Part shown: piece after piece, positions 35,901 to 47,708 of the stretch
Numbering within the stretch: position 1 is the stretch's first letter
How the letters are laid out: each line of letters starts with the position of its first letter
Assembly (NCBI GenBank): GCA_035048495.1
Contig: CM068545.1
Span: forward strand, 42,774,450-42,838,449
Length of the DNA: 64,000 nt
Direction of reading: 5' to 3'
Source of the DNA: Euptelea pleiosperma
Lineage: Eukaryota > Streptophyta > Magnoliopsida > Ranunculales > Eupteleaceae
Notes under the pieces: model-generated
What the model saw: the letters and a program-made list of their open reading frames with translations, nothing else
The model's database searches: none
What the model was told of the DNA's origin: nothing
Translations under genes and position numbers: made by a program

Positions 35901-38257
35901 AAGGAATGATGGTCTGCTCTACTAGTGAAGCGTGAGGATGGTCACAAGTGAAGACCAGGGTTCTAGACCCTCTGCCAATACTTTTATCTCAATTTTCTGA
36001 TATTTTCTCTCTCATCTCTCCTTATTCTCTCTCTCTTCATCTCTCGGTCCTTGAATCTACTGACCTAACCTCAGAACTCCTGCCCATTGGCTCTGTCTCA
36101 TCTCCCTTAGCTTTCTGACCATTGGATCTTCAATCGGACCGTTGGATCTCTCTAGATCCGTCGATCTACCAATCTGAGTCCCAATCAAGTCACCATCCAT
36201 CCGATTGCCATCAGATTGTCTGTCACATCATCTTGTGAGACGATGGACATCATCAATCCATGTGGGCCAGTAGCCGGGCCCATCATCATCGACCCGTTGT
36301 CCGACCTGTTAGTGGACCCCGTGAATTTCAAAATAATTTTAATTAAATTTTAAAAAATGGGGGGTCCACTAAATGGGGACATTCCCTAAAGAAAAGTAGT
36401 GTTTTACTTAAAAAAAAAATTTATTTTTTTTATTTCAAAAATTCTCTAATTTTCATTAATGGAAACTAGGGAGCTTTAAAAGGGGAAGGAGAAGGGTTCT
36501 TTGGAACCCTAATCCCCCTCCTTTCTTCTCCTTTCTCTCCCCAAAACCTTCCCCCACGTCCTACCCTTCCTCCTCTCCTTCTTTCCTCCTCTTCTTCTTC
36601 TTCTTCTTCATCTTCTTCTTCATCTTCTTCTTCCTTCTTCTCGTTTTCTCCGGCCGGAGTTCTGCAACTCCGGCCACGCACCTCGTCCTTCTCCTTTTCA
36701 GCTTCTCCCTTCTTCTCCTTTTCTCCTCCTTGTAGCTGCATCGCTCTGCCTGCCCCCCACTTCTTCCTCGCCTGCCACGCAACACCTCCGAAATGCTACT
36801 GCACAACGTACCGCCTCCACCACGACCTGCAACTCTCGAGTTGCAGGTCCGCCTGCAACCTCCACACCGCCTTAGCCTTGACTCTCCAACGCCATCATCT
36901 CCTCTGGTCTCCACCACCGCTGGCAGCTCCCTTTGAGCCACACAACCTGCAACTCCACTCCGTTTAAAAAAAAAAAAAACAAAAAAAAAAGAGAGAGGAA
37001 GGAAAGAGAGAAGAGAAGAGAGGAGGAGCGGACCGCCCCCACCATACCGCCTGGTTCTCCACCTCTCCTCCACGCTGCCACGACCTTGCTGCTGCTCCTT
37101 ACCACCACCGCCCAGTCCACTTCGTTGTCCACAGTTGCTGGTTCGACTAGCAACTCTTCCTCATCCATACCGTCCCACTGTGCACCGCCGCCCTCAGCGA
37201 GGCTGCTATTTACCATGCCTGCAACACTACCACCGGCCTGCTCTTTTGGATCTTCAGGTTGGTAAACATTCAATGCCACCAAACAAATGCTGTCTTGCTT
37301 CTCCTTCACTCATCGTTGTGCCATCCAACGGACAACCCTCCTTTACTTGCTCCTTCTCTTGTCTGAACGATTCCCTATCTTTACTCTGGTGAGCACCTAC
37401 AAGCATATGGCTAGCAACCATCGAATTCAATCCACCAACGACCTTGTCCCTACTTGTTTCCACCAAGGTTTCAGCAACCCACTTCACCACCATTCGCATC
37501 TCCATCAAGATCGTCCATTCCTCCCCATGCCAAGGTGAGATCAAACGGTGAGCTTTTATTTCTAGGATATTCTCTCTCTTTAGTCTCTCTCTAGATCTCT
37601 TTCACTCCCTTTCTCTCTCTAGAATAATGCTTTCTTTCTCTCTATTAGATTAGTCTTTCATTCAAGCAATGTAAGCAACTTTTATTTTAAATAATAAAAT
37701 AGTTATTTTTTTTGGGCAATTTGTTATTGTTGATCATTCTATATGCTTTTTGATAAATTCTCTCTCTAAGAAAATAGATTTTTAAATCTCGTGATCATCA
37801 CTCTCACCCCTCCATCCTTTATTTTTATCATTTTCTGTGGAAAAATTCGTCATTTATGTTCTTGTCTGCGCTACTAATCCCGAGTGTGGATCGACATCCG
37901 AAACTTCCCACTGTGCAAGAATTCTAAATTTTGCAGGATAATCGGATCAATTTACAAATGTGTTGAGATTAGGGTCGTTCTCTCAACGATGGCAAAACCC
38001 TACTTTCACTATCCAAAAACAAAAGCACGATTTAAATCACTTTCACCCATCATTCTCACCACTCCACCATGAATTTCAAGGATTTCCCATTCTATTCTTG
38101 TTCTTTAATGCACTATCCTAACTCCGAGTGAGGATCGACATCCAACACAAGTCACTATACAAAACTGCTCCTTTTACAGGTTAAATGTCTCGGATAAATT
38201 AAAAATGTGTTGAAACGGGGGTTTTCGATTCGACGACACGGAAAAACCCTACTTTCA
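32907..38257 (+). mobile_element. 3' LTR of element B, interrupted by a solo LTR
   Basis: Pieces 32907-35456 and 38014-38257 join to about 2.8 kb. It starts TGATATTTGCTC and ends CCCTACTTTCA. Its 22.5-23.7 kb counterpart in the 5' LTR is nearly identical, with scattered substitutions. Confidence 0.92.
35457..38008 (+). mobile_element. Solo LTR, long class, TSD CTATC
   Basis: CTATC lies at 35452-35456 and 38009-38013; 2552 bp, TGATATTCGTTT to CCTACTTTCA. The empty site is in the 5' LTR of B (atggatctatccaaag, about 27165-27178). It holds hairpins at 36652-36675 (GGCCGGAGTT stem) and 36824-36849 (12-bp stem GACCTGCAACTC). Confidence 0.95.
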
Positions 38258-38262
38258 ACTCA

Positions 38263-39409
38263 CAATTCTTCTAGTCCCCAAATATTTCGATTGAGTGATC
38301 TCATTAACCTTCACTTTGGTTATGGAACTCAGAACGACATCAAATTCAGATTATTACATACAGAACCTTCTCTATATCCATTCAAGACATCGAAGATGAA
38401 AGTACAAACCCTAGAAAAGGATATAGGCCATCTTTCTAGCCAATCAGACTTTTTAGCTTCCCTAACATCTTTACCGTTAGAAATCATTTTTGAGCATGTT
38501 GATGAAAACCTTTTCTTACTAACCCATCAACCAAAAACCCAATTCCAAAAAAGAGTTCAATATGATAACCTACTTCTGAGGGGGATCAAAGAATATTTGG
38601 TATGAAAAAGATAGTAACCAAGAAAGGAAAACAAAACAAAACAAAACAAATGGTTCAAACTGAAAAGAAACATGATCAGAAAAAAAAAAAAAAAAAAAAA
38701 GGAAAGGTTGAAAAATAGCCAAAAAGACAAAAATTGGAAAAAGAAAAGAAGAAAAGTCAAAGAAATATTACCCTTGGGAAAAGTTACAAAGAATAGTGAG
38801 ATACCCTCTCAGAATTTTTGAATACCAGAATATCCTTCTTTTCTGAACCTATCCTAAGCCTCGATACAACCTATGCAAGTCCTATTTGATTCTACATTTA
38901 TACCATCCTCAAGTGTGGAAAATGGAGAAAAGAGAAATTATAGAGTTTGATCCGATGTTCTTAAGTGATATGACATTTCAATCATGAGATCTTCTTAAAT
39001 CTTCTTATACCCTCCATTCAAGAACTATATATGTGAGACGTTTGCCAGTTTTTATATTCATCTCCTCACATATAGTTTGAGAGAAAAGTATAAAACCATT
39101 TCTGAGTGATTCACTTTTGAGTGGTATACAAGTGAGGATTGAGGTCGAGGCATAGAGTCTTTTAGGAGATCCAGATATCCCTACTGCCAGATAAGGATGA
39201 TGTTGAACACACACACACACTAAGTCTGAGTAATCTTTTGTTTGAAGGTCCATTTGTAGAAGTGTTGCATTTTACTGATTAGTTCTAATTTGTGAATGAT
39301 TTCTTGCACCTTTAAAATAGTCTGACAAAACAAAATTTTTTTTGAGTAATGCCAAGCCCTTTTTAGCTCACTTATTTCGCAATAATTGCCAAGAATTGGC
39401 AATATGCTA
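38263..39409 (+). other. Element A trailer, second part
   Basis: Continuation of 19072-19861. It aligns with the trailers of B and E and includes an A/G-rich stretch (38600-38770) and a (CA)n run near 39210. No ORF is supported. Confidence 0.75.
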
Positions 39410-39419
39410 GTGGGGGTTG
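39410..39419 (+). other. Polypurine tract of element A
   Basis: GTGGGGGTTG. The LTR that should follow begins at 42374, because a solo LTR inserted one base into the LTR. Confidence 0.75.
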
Positions 39420-39420
39420 T

Positions 39421-42369
39421 TGAAAGTAAGATTTTTCTACGTCGTTGGTCACGGAAACCCTAACTTCAACAAGATTTGTAATTTTTATCCGATTATCCTG
39501 CAAAATTAGTAATTTTTGCACAGTGGGAAGTTTCGGATGTCAATCCGCACTCGAGATTAGTCGGATTAGCGTAATCAGGAACATGAAATGAAGGAACATT
39601 ACAAGAAATAATAGATAAAAATAAACTTCATCATTAAGTAATCAAAATGTCTATTACAATGCTTCAATCGAACATAAAATAAAATAAGATAAACTAAAAA
39701 GCAGTTTTAAAGAAGAAAATTCTAAAGAGAGTTAGAGAGAGAAAGTTAGAAAGAGGTCTCTAGAAAGAGAGATTACTCTCTAGAGAGAGAAAAAGAGATA
39801 TAGAGAGAACTAGGTAGAGAGAGAACCTCCTAAAAACTAGAGAGAGAAACAAGAGATAGAGAGAGAAAGAGAAAACTCTAGAGATTTTAGAGAGAGAAAA
39901 GAGGTGAGAGGCCTTTACCTTGGAGGAGAAGGCTTCATTTTACCTTGTAAGACGAAGATGGTTGATGCCCGATGATTCGGCCATGAGTGGCCGGAGAAGA
40001 TTTGCCAAGAAGGTGAGCATGGAAATGGTTGCGTGGTGCTCTTCTTGTCCGGAGAGGGAGATGGAGATCGGCTTGATTTCCAATGGTTGTAGTTCTATGA
40101 TGTTGCGAACTTACCGGTTCTTGGAAGAGAAACACCAGTGGCAGGCGGTTGCAAGAAGGAGGATCACGTGATGGACTGTGTGGAGCGCTTACCGGTGGTG
40201 AAACCAGAAGAGATGATAGCATTGGAGTTTCGACCCAAGTTTGTGAACACGTGCAGGCAGTAATGGTGAAGTCCTGCCCGGAGAAGGAGATGGAGGTGGT
40301 AGTGTAGTAGTGGACAGCAAGGCAGCTTACCAAGACGTGGTGGAAGGATGAAGACGGTGGAGATGAGAGGTGCAGCTCCAGGTAGGTACCAACGATCTTC
40401 CCTTCTTCATCTTCTTCTTTTTCCCTTTTTTTTTTTTTGGTGTGAGAACGTTGAAGAGATGAAGAAGTGAGAGAGGAGGTTTTAGTTGCTGGGTTTTAGA
40501 GATAGAATAAAGGGCTAGGACGTGGATGAAGGAGATGCTGGAGTTGCAAGCTTGCAACTTCAGCCCGCCTTGGTGCTGAGGATGGAGTAGCGAACTCAGA
40601 AATGTGGCTGGATTTCTATTGGTGAAAGAGATCAGTCCGTGGGATAGTGAGGTCGATTGAGAGAGAAATAGGAACGCGGGAAGGAGAGAAAGCAGATGGC
40701 CAAGTTGCAAGACTGCAACTTGGAGATTGAATCAGGTGAGCCGCTGGTGGATTAAAGGGAGAGCCGCTGGTGCAGCAAGGATGAAGATTGTGGTTCCGTC
40801 CGTGGGGAGGAAGAGAAGACGCAGAGTTGCAAGTCCGTTTTGCTAGTGTGCACGGCCTGCAACTTGGCGTGGGTGTTGCTCGTGGTGCTGTGCAAAGGAG
40901 CAGCACAGGAAGGGGAGATGAAGAAGGGCGAGCAGACGATGAAGAAGAATGGAAGAAGAAGGAGAAGGAGGAGGCGCACGGCTGGAGTTCTGCAACTCCG
41001 GCCGGTATGAAGATAATAAGGGAAGAAGAAGAAGAAGAATAAGAAGAAGAAGAAGGAGAAAGAGAAGAGGAAGAAGCGACGGAGAAGAAGAAGGAGAGGA
41101 GGAGAGGGGGAAAAGGGAGAAGGACGTGCAGGCGGCCGGAGTTGCTGCCTGCAACTCCGGTGAGAGAAAAGATGAAGAAGATGAAGAAGAGGAGGAGGAG
41201 AAGGAAGAAAAAGAAGGAGAAGAAGGAGGGGAAAACCTAGGGAACGGTTTTGGGGAAGGAGAGGAGGAGAGGGGAGAGGGATTAGGGTTCGAACGAACCC
41301 CTCTCCTTCTCCTTTTAAAGCTCCCTATTTCCTTTAATGGAAATAGGGTATTTTTTGAAAATAAAAATATGAAAAATATATATATATTTTTTTTTAAGTA
41401 AAACACTACTTTTCTTTGGGGAATGTCCCCATTTAGTGGACCCCCCATTTTTTAAAATTTAATTAAAATTATTTTGAAATTCACGGGGTCTACTAACTAG
41501 TCGGACAGCGGATCGATGATGATGGGCCCGGCTACTGGCCCACATGGATTGATGATGTCCATCATCTCACAAGATGATGTGACAGACATTCTGATGGCGA
41601 TCGGATGGATGGTGACTTGATTGGGACCCAGATTGGTAGATCGACGGATCTAGAGAGATCGAACGGTCCGATTGAAGATCCAACGGTCCGATGGAAGATC
41701 CAACGGTCAGAAAGCTAAGGGAGATGAGATAGAGCCGATGGACAGGAGTTCTGGGGTTAGGTCAGTAGATTCGAGGACCGAGAGATGAAGAGAGAGAGAG
41801 AATAAGGAGAGATGAGAGAGAAAGTATCAGAAAATGGAGATAAACGTATTGGCAGAGGGTCTGGAATCCTGGTCTTCACTGTGACCATCCTCACGCTTCT
41901 CCAGTAGAGTAGACTATCATTCCTTGCTGACTCATGTGGCTTTAAACGCTTTGGTCTGTCTCTTGGTCATTGGCTCTCCTACTCTCTTCGTTCTTTGGGC
42001 TGGCTTTTTGGTCCTCTTATTCAGCCCATATTTGGCCCATATCTTCTAGTCATAGCATGTGGGCTCTTTAAGCTTTGATAATGGGCTTTCCTGATCGATG
42101 TGGGCTCGCAAGTCTCGAGAATTGTCCCATCGGGGTTTCCTGCTACAGAAAAAGCGCGTAATGAGACTCTATCAGAATGACTTCATGTCTAGACTTCCGA
42201 AAATGTGTTTAATGCATGCAAATATACCATTTCGTCCAGAAAAGTGTATTCTACGCAACAAAAGAGACTCTTACGTAGAAAAGTAGATAAATAGAGCATT
42301 TTAACGTAGGAGAATGCAATAACACTAAAAGGATAATTGCTTAAAATAAGCACTTTTGAGCGAATATCA
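39421..42369 (-). mobile_element. Solo LTR, long class, TSD GTTGT, at the PPT/LTR boundary of A
   Basis: GTTGT lies at 39416-39420 and 42370-42374; 2949 bp. The duplicated bases include the last four PPT bases and the first base of the 3' LTR. Hairpins lie at 40700-40723 (CCAAGTTGCA stem) and 41136-41160; a perfect MSA-like motif is at 41699-41709. Confidence 0.95.
40700..40723. repeat. Perfect 10-bp hairpin with compensatory change
   Basis: CCAAGTTGCA, loop AGAC, TGCAACTTGG. Relative to the usual GAGTTGC/GCAACTC core, one G-C pair is now A-T. A nearby imperfect relative (about 40538-40564) pairs CTGGAGTTGCAAG with CTTGCAACTTCAG through a G/T wobble. Confidence 0.75.
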
Positions 42370-42373
42370 GTTG

Positions 42374-43900
42374 TGATATTCACTCAAAAGTGCTTATGTT
42401 AAGCCATTATCCTTGTAGCGATGTCGCATTCTCCTACGTAAAACTTGTCTTTTCGTCGACTTTTCCACGTAAGAGTTTCTTTCATTGTGTAAAACGCATT
42501 CTTTAAACGAAAATCGACTATTTCCATGAAATAAACTCATTTCGGATAGTCTAGTATCAAGCAGTTTTAGTTGAATCTCATTATGTACTTTTTCACTTGC
42601 AAGAGACCCTATCGGGCAATTCTCGAGGACGGGCGGGCCCACTATCAACCACAGAAGACTTTTATCAAAGCTTAAAGTGCCAGCAGGCTAGGATAAAAAG
42701 ATAGAAGACATGTACGGGCAAAGCTAGAGGATCGTAGAGCTGGAACAAAGACTAAGGGAGAGAAGAATAGTTGGAGACCAAAGAAGGACTTAGGTGTTAA
42801 AGGACGCACCCATTGACATCAAATGATAAGTTTGACTTATTGGTGGAGCGGACGGGAGAGAATAAAGAAGACCAGGGTTCAAGACCCTCCAAGGCTTTTA
42901 TTTTTGTACTTTTTCCCTCACCTCTCTCGTATTTCTCACTCTATCTATTTTGGCCCATGACCTAAGCCCATGACCCAAGCTCATACCCACGACCCATGCC
43001 CATACCCATGACCCATGCCCATGCCCATTTGCAACAACAAGAGAGAATTGGTCTCACTTGACTGATTCTTCTTTCCCCCATCTCTCTTTATCCTAGTCAC
43101 TCTCTCTCATCTAACTAACCCATTCCCAACCGTTGGATCTCTCTAGATCCAACGGTCATCATATTTACAACAAGCAAAAAAAAATATCTTCCGCTTTCTT
43201 CTTTCTTTCTCTTCTTCTTCACCCTTCTTCTCTGGCGAGCTCACCATTAACGCCTCCACCTTGAGGTGCAAAATGTCAAACAGCAACGTCTCCTTGCTGC
43301 CCATTCAATCCGCCACAATCAAAGGCTACAATCCTCAATCCTATTGAAGTCGTTCCAATCGGAGTTGCACCATCTACCTCTTCATGATGGTAAGTTTCTT
43401 TCTAATTCATCTTTCTAACCTTCCTACCTTTTTTCTCTTTCTTCTTTCCCTCTCTACCTTTACATGCTTTCTAGGGTAATATTTTAATGGCTTTTTAGAT
43501 TAATTTATGTTATTTCCGTTGTAAAATATTTGAACAAGCATTGTAAGCATTTGTTTTTAGTTTAATGAACAAGTTTCAAATTCAAGTTTAAGTTGTTTTC
43601 ATCTATTGTGTTTTTCATTCTCGTTTCTCTTATGCTTTTTTCATTCTAATAGTTTTAACAACAATCTCAAGCATATTTTAAATCAACCTCCACCATTCTC
43701 ACCCTTTCATTTATTCCGAGCATTTTCTAATTATTCTTGTTTCTTATTGTCCTAACTAATCCCGAGTGCGAACGATATCCTACACGTGCCACTGTGCAAG
43801 TCTGCTTATTTGCAGATTAAGTGAACCAATTCGGAGAAATTACAAATATTGTTGAACTTTAAGGTTTCCGTAACCAACGACGCGAAAAATCCTAATTTCA
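42374..43900 (+). mobile_element. 3' LTR of element A (short class)
   Basis: 1527 bp, TGATATTCACTC to CCTAATTTCA, followed by TSD GGAAG. It is uninterrupted and so serves as the reference for the short class: a tRNA-like module at 42833-42905, a minisatellite at about 42950-43030, and an MSA-like inverted pair at about 43129-43158. Confidence 0.93.
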
Positions 43901-43905
43901 GGAAG

Positions 43906-44074
43906 TCCTAAGTATGTTATTGTACATTTTAGATTATGGTATTTTATGCTTTAGTGTCAACTTATGTTAAGATGTTTCTATTATGTGGACAAGGTGTCTC
44001 TAGTATGTCCTAAGCGTGTGCCTCATTATTGTGAATCCCAAGGAAATCATATAACTGGTGCTTTGATATCACCC
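43906..44074 (-). other. Ty3 leader and degenerate primer site
   Basis: The minus strand reads from the LTR end through GGGTGATATCAAAGCACC, a degraded form of the initiator tRNA-Met primer site, into a leader that continues at 8219 once element A is removed. Confidence 0.6.
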
Positions 44075-46398
44075 TGTCACACCCCAAATCCGTGTATCCA
44101 AATCAAACCTAAAAATCCATAGGTCAATCTCATACTCGTACCTAGAGCCCAAAACTCGGTCTAGGTCCATTAAGGGTCGATGTTCCATTATTAGATACTA
44201 ATCTACTATCATTATGTAAACAATATAATGTCAAATCATTATGTACACCGAATAAAAATGACTAAGCATCATCCATAAGACAAAAAGGGACAAATTTCCA
44301 AGGAGAGGCCAAAACAAGCCCGAAATCAAAATAAAGAATAACTAGTTTCATAAATAAAATGTTTGAAGGACTAGAACTCCTCCTATGCCTCCAACGGCTC
44401 TCCATGATCGTCATCCTCAACTCCTCGTCGAGTACTTCCCATGAAGAGTCATCCATCGGGTTAAAGCCCAACTTGTCTATGCAGTGTCACAAAACACCAT
44501 GAGTCTAACGAACTCAGTAGTGCAACGGATAACCCCACGGCACTCTTAATCTACATATAAAGTTAAACTAAGCATAATCACGGGATGCAAGGACAAAATA
44601 GAGCATGTAATAAACAAGACATAACAATCAATATACAACGGATGATCTACAAGGTATGCAAAATGCGATGATATCCCACTTCCATAACTCAACTACTAAT
44701 GGGTCTCCATCTCCTTCCCTCGCTGGGAGCAGCTTTATGGCTCATCTGCAAGATTATCTGGGGTATTTCACCTTAGAGTTTTCTAGCCCTTTTTATTAAC
44801 GACAAAAATAATAAACTTCCTCTCACATAAACCCCAAGTGACTATGATAAGCATAGTGTAAATCAAATGTTAAAATAACTATAACGAGAGTAGGGCTAAG
44901 GCCAAAAATATTTTCACTTAGAGGTGTTCTCATGACCGATCCACTACTGAGAATTATCCGTAGTTTCCATTAGTGCATGGTCATGGCACATTTTCACCCC
45001 TTATCCTTCTCTCAAATTCAAAGATAATATACAAGAAGGAGGTTGCGAGGAAAGAACAACAGAATATTAAGATAAAAATAAATAAAAGCACAAGTGAGTA
45101 AATCAAAGCAATAATTCTGTCACTTTTTAACCATAGTGAACATGCTTAGAGAAAACAAAATATATAAATGAAGATATGCACAGTAGAGATTACCTACCTC
45201 TTAAATAAACAATAAAATCGTATTGTAAAGCTTAAAATAATGGTGGAAGGGAAGCTTCACATTTTTCATTGAGTTCTCCGATGCCGTTGATTTTCAACTA
45301 TGTTGAAGAGGTTGATGAGACGATTTGAATGCTAGGTTTTGATATCTTTTTTATGGTGGGATGAGGGTGTTCTAAGGCTTGAAAAGGTTCTTCAATGAAA
45401 GTTTAATGGATGTGCTTCAATGGAGGAAGAGGAAGAGAAAGATGAAAAATAATGAGAGATTTTTTATGGAGAAATATGGAAGTGATGGTTTAGGGTTTGT
45501 GAAAAAATATTAGAGTGATGATTTAGGGTTTGTGAAAGCTCCCAAGCTTTCAAGGCTTTCTTAAATAGGTTTAGGAAGTAATCTTTAGGGTTTCTATTCT
45601 AGGTGAAATTCGTAACTCCCAAAGGGGTGACTTTTTCAACCCTCAAAAGCTCATATTTTAAGTTACTTGTGGGTTAGAAATGGGCCCAAAGCCCATATAT
45701 ATCCATTGGGCCTCATTTAAGGTTATTCTTAAGTTCAAAAGGCCTCTAAATTAGCTCTATGGGCCCACCCAATAATTATAACTCAATAATATATGTAATT
45801 ACTTATATTAATAATTTAAATACTTATTAATTACAATTATGCCATATTCAATAAAAATGTGGTGATTTAATATATATTATACATATGGGTCCAATACTAT
45901 ATATTATAACATAATAATATACAATAATTATATTTTAATTCAAATAAATTATATTATATAATTTAAAAGTTCATACAACAAGGCATTGACACATGTCACA
46001 CATACATAAACCACATGAAATAATTTCAGTACACAAAATTTACAAAAATGTTCAAAGTCTCGAAAAAGTGTCAAAATGACATCGGAATGACCCGAAATTT
46101 GAGAGATGGGTTTCCAACCCTAAGATAAGGTAAGTAGGTTATTTTTAGAAAGTTCTCAGGCCGAGGTCAAAATATTTGTATTATCTTATTAGATCAAGTA
46201 TATCATCTAGTGTCTAGAAAAGTCTCTGTGAGTTATTGCTCATTATTTTTAGTAGGAAATTAGCCCTAAAAGTGAGTTCTAAGAATAACAAGTTTGTCAA
46301 AGTTATCCGAATACTACCAAACTTCACACTTGACTTAATATAGGATATCTAAGGATGGAAGTAAGTTCAAACTGTCAAAATTATCCCTTGAGGGTCAA
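44075..46398 (-). mobile_element. Probable 5' LTR of the minus-strand Ty3 element
   Basis: The minus-strand end GGGGTGTGACA is the typical LTR terminus of plant Del/Tekay-type Ty3 elements. The far boundary is placed at GGGTCA (46398), where a TGACCC start would read on the minus strand; this limit is uncertain. The stretch is AT-rich, especially 45780-45960, and has no supported gene. Confidence 0.5.
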
Positions 46399-46573
46399 AT
46401 TATAACTTTTTCGATTCATAGTTGTCCTTTACTTGCACTAACAATTGAGTACGGATCATCATCCAACACAAGCCCTATACAAAGTCTTAATTTTGTAGGA
46501 TTTGTGTTAATCGGATCATAAATGTATTGAATCAAGGATTTTCGATCCAACAACACAGAAAACCCCTCTTTCA
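46399..46573 (+). mobile_element. 3'-end fragment of a TGATATTCGC-family LTR
   Basis: It matches the last ~175 bp of the LTRs: the block GAGTACGGATCATCATCC corresponds to the usual GAGTGCGGATCGACATCC, and it ends CCCCTCTTTCA. It is more diverged than other copies, so probably older. Confidence 0.65.
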
Positions 46574-46770
46574 ATCGCACTCTCTTACGTAAAACTTCCT
46601 TATTTATCTACTTTTCTACGTAAGTCTCTTTCGTTGCGTAGAAAATAATTTTTGAGATGAAATAGTATATTTGCATGCGTTAAACATATTTTCTGAAGTC
46701 TAGATATAAAGTCGTTCTGATTAAGTCTCATTATGTATTTTTCATTATCGCAAAAAGCCAGTAGGCTAAT
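46574..46770 (+). mobile_element. 5'-part fragment of a TGATATTCGC-family LTR lacking its terminus
   Basis: It begins at ATCGCACTCTC, missing about the first 45 bp, and continues through TCTACGTAAG, GCGTAGAA and GCATGCGTTAAACA. After CATTATCGCA it jumps to AAGCCAGTAGGCTA, skipping about 100 bp, then is cut by the next LTR. Confidence 0.7.
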
Positions 46771-47708
46771 TGAAAGTAGGGTTTTTCCGTGTCGTTGGAT
46801 CGGAAACCCTTGATTTCAACAATATTTGTAATTTCTCCGAATTGGTTCACTTAATCTGCAAATAAGCAGACTTGCACAGTGGCTCGTGTCGGAAATCGTC
46901 GGCACTCGGGATTAGTTAGCACAATAAGAAACAAGAATAATCAGAAAATGTTCGGAATAAATGGAAGGGTGAGAATGGTGGAGGTTGATTTAAAATATAC
47001 TTGGGATTGTTGTTAAAACTATTAGAATGAAAAAAATATAAGAGAAACGAGAATGAAAAATAAAATAAATGAAAATAACTTAAACTTGAATTTAAAACTT
47101 GTTCGTTAAACTAAAAATAAATGCTTACAATGCCTGTTCAAATGCTTTACAACGGAAATAACATTAAACCAAATTAATTTAGAAAGTTATTAAAATATTA
47201 CCCTAGAAAGCATGTAAAGGTAGAGAGGGAAAGAATAGAGAGAAAGAAGGTAGGAAGGTTAGAGAGATGAATTAGAGAGAAGCTTACCATTGAAGAGGTA
47301 GATGGTGCAACTCCGATTGGATCGACCTCAATAGGATTGAGGATTGTAGCCTTTGATTGTGACAGATGGAATGGGCAGCAAGGAGACATTGCTATTTAAC
47401 GCTTTGCACCTCGAGGTGGAGGCGTTAATGGTGAGCTAACCGGAGAAGAAGGGTGAAGTAGAAGAAAAAGAAAGAAGAAAGAGAGGAAGAGAAGGGGGAG
47501 GGAACCAACCCATATAGATTTTTTTTTTCTTTTGCTTGTTGTAAAAATAATGACCATTGGATCTCTCTAGATCCAACGGTTGGGAATGGATTAGTTAGAT
47601 GAGAGAGAGAGAGTGATTAGGATAAAGAGAGATTGGGGAAAGAAGAATCAGTAAAGTGAGACCACTTCTCTCTTGTTGTTACAAATGGGCATGAGCATGG
47701 GTCATGGG
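46771..47708 (-). mobile_element. Short-class LTR, first part (continues 59310-59562)
   Basis: Plus-strand start TGAAAGTAGGG; aligns with 42374-43900 in reverse. Element E interrupts it in the CCCATG minisatellite. It resumes at 59310, carries a tRNA-like module at about 59395-59460, and is cut again at 59562 by another LTR; its own 5' terminus is not in the window. Confidence 0.85.

Larger units (their letters stand above)
19862..38257 (+). mobile_element. Element B: complete TGATATTCGC-family retrotransposon nested in A, TSD ACTCA
   Basis: ACTCA at 19857-19861 and 38258-38262 flanks it, and the trailer of A reads through cleanly when it is removed (gatgactca joined to caattcttc, compare 31705-31730). 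The order is 5' LTR (19862-27415), primer site (27418-27431), leader, ORF with stops (29209-30942), trailer, PPT (32895-32906), 3' LTR (32907-38257). Two solo LTRs interrupt the 5' LTR and one the 3' LTR. Net LTR lengths are about 2812 and 2794 bp; the internal region is 5491 bp. Confidence 0.93.
8225..43900 (+). mobile_element. Element A: complete TGATATTCGC-family retrotransposon, heavily interrupted, TSD GGAAG
   Basis: Flanks GGAAG at 8220-8224 and 43901-43905 match. The order is 5' LTR (8225-16010), primer site (16013-16026), leader, degraded ORF (17548-19071), trailer (19072-19861 and 38263-39419), PPT (39410-39419), 3' LTR (42374-43900). It is broken by a Copia-type element in the 5' LTR, by element B in the trailer, and by a solo LTR at the PPT/3' LTR boundary. 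Without these insertions it would be about 8.2 kb. It inserted in the leader of the Ty3 element whose parts flank it. No polymerase genes are present. Confidence 0.9.

Noticed and set aside
44262..44471. 69-codon frame in the Ty3 LTR
   Set aside because: Lies within a non-coding LTR, no recognisable motif, no second copy for comparison.
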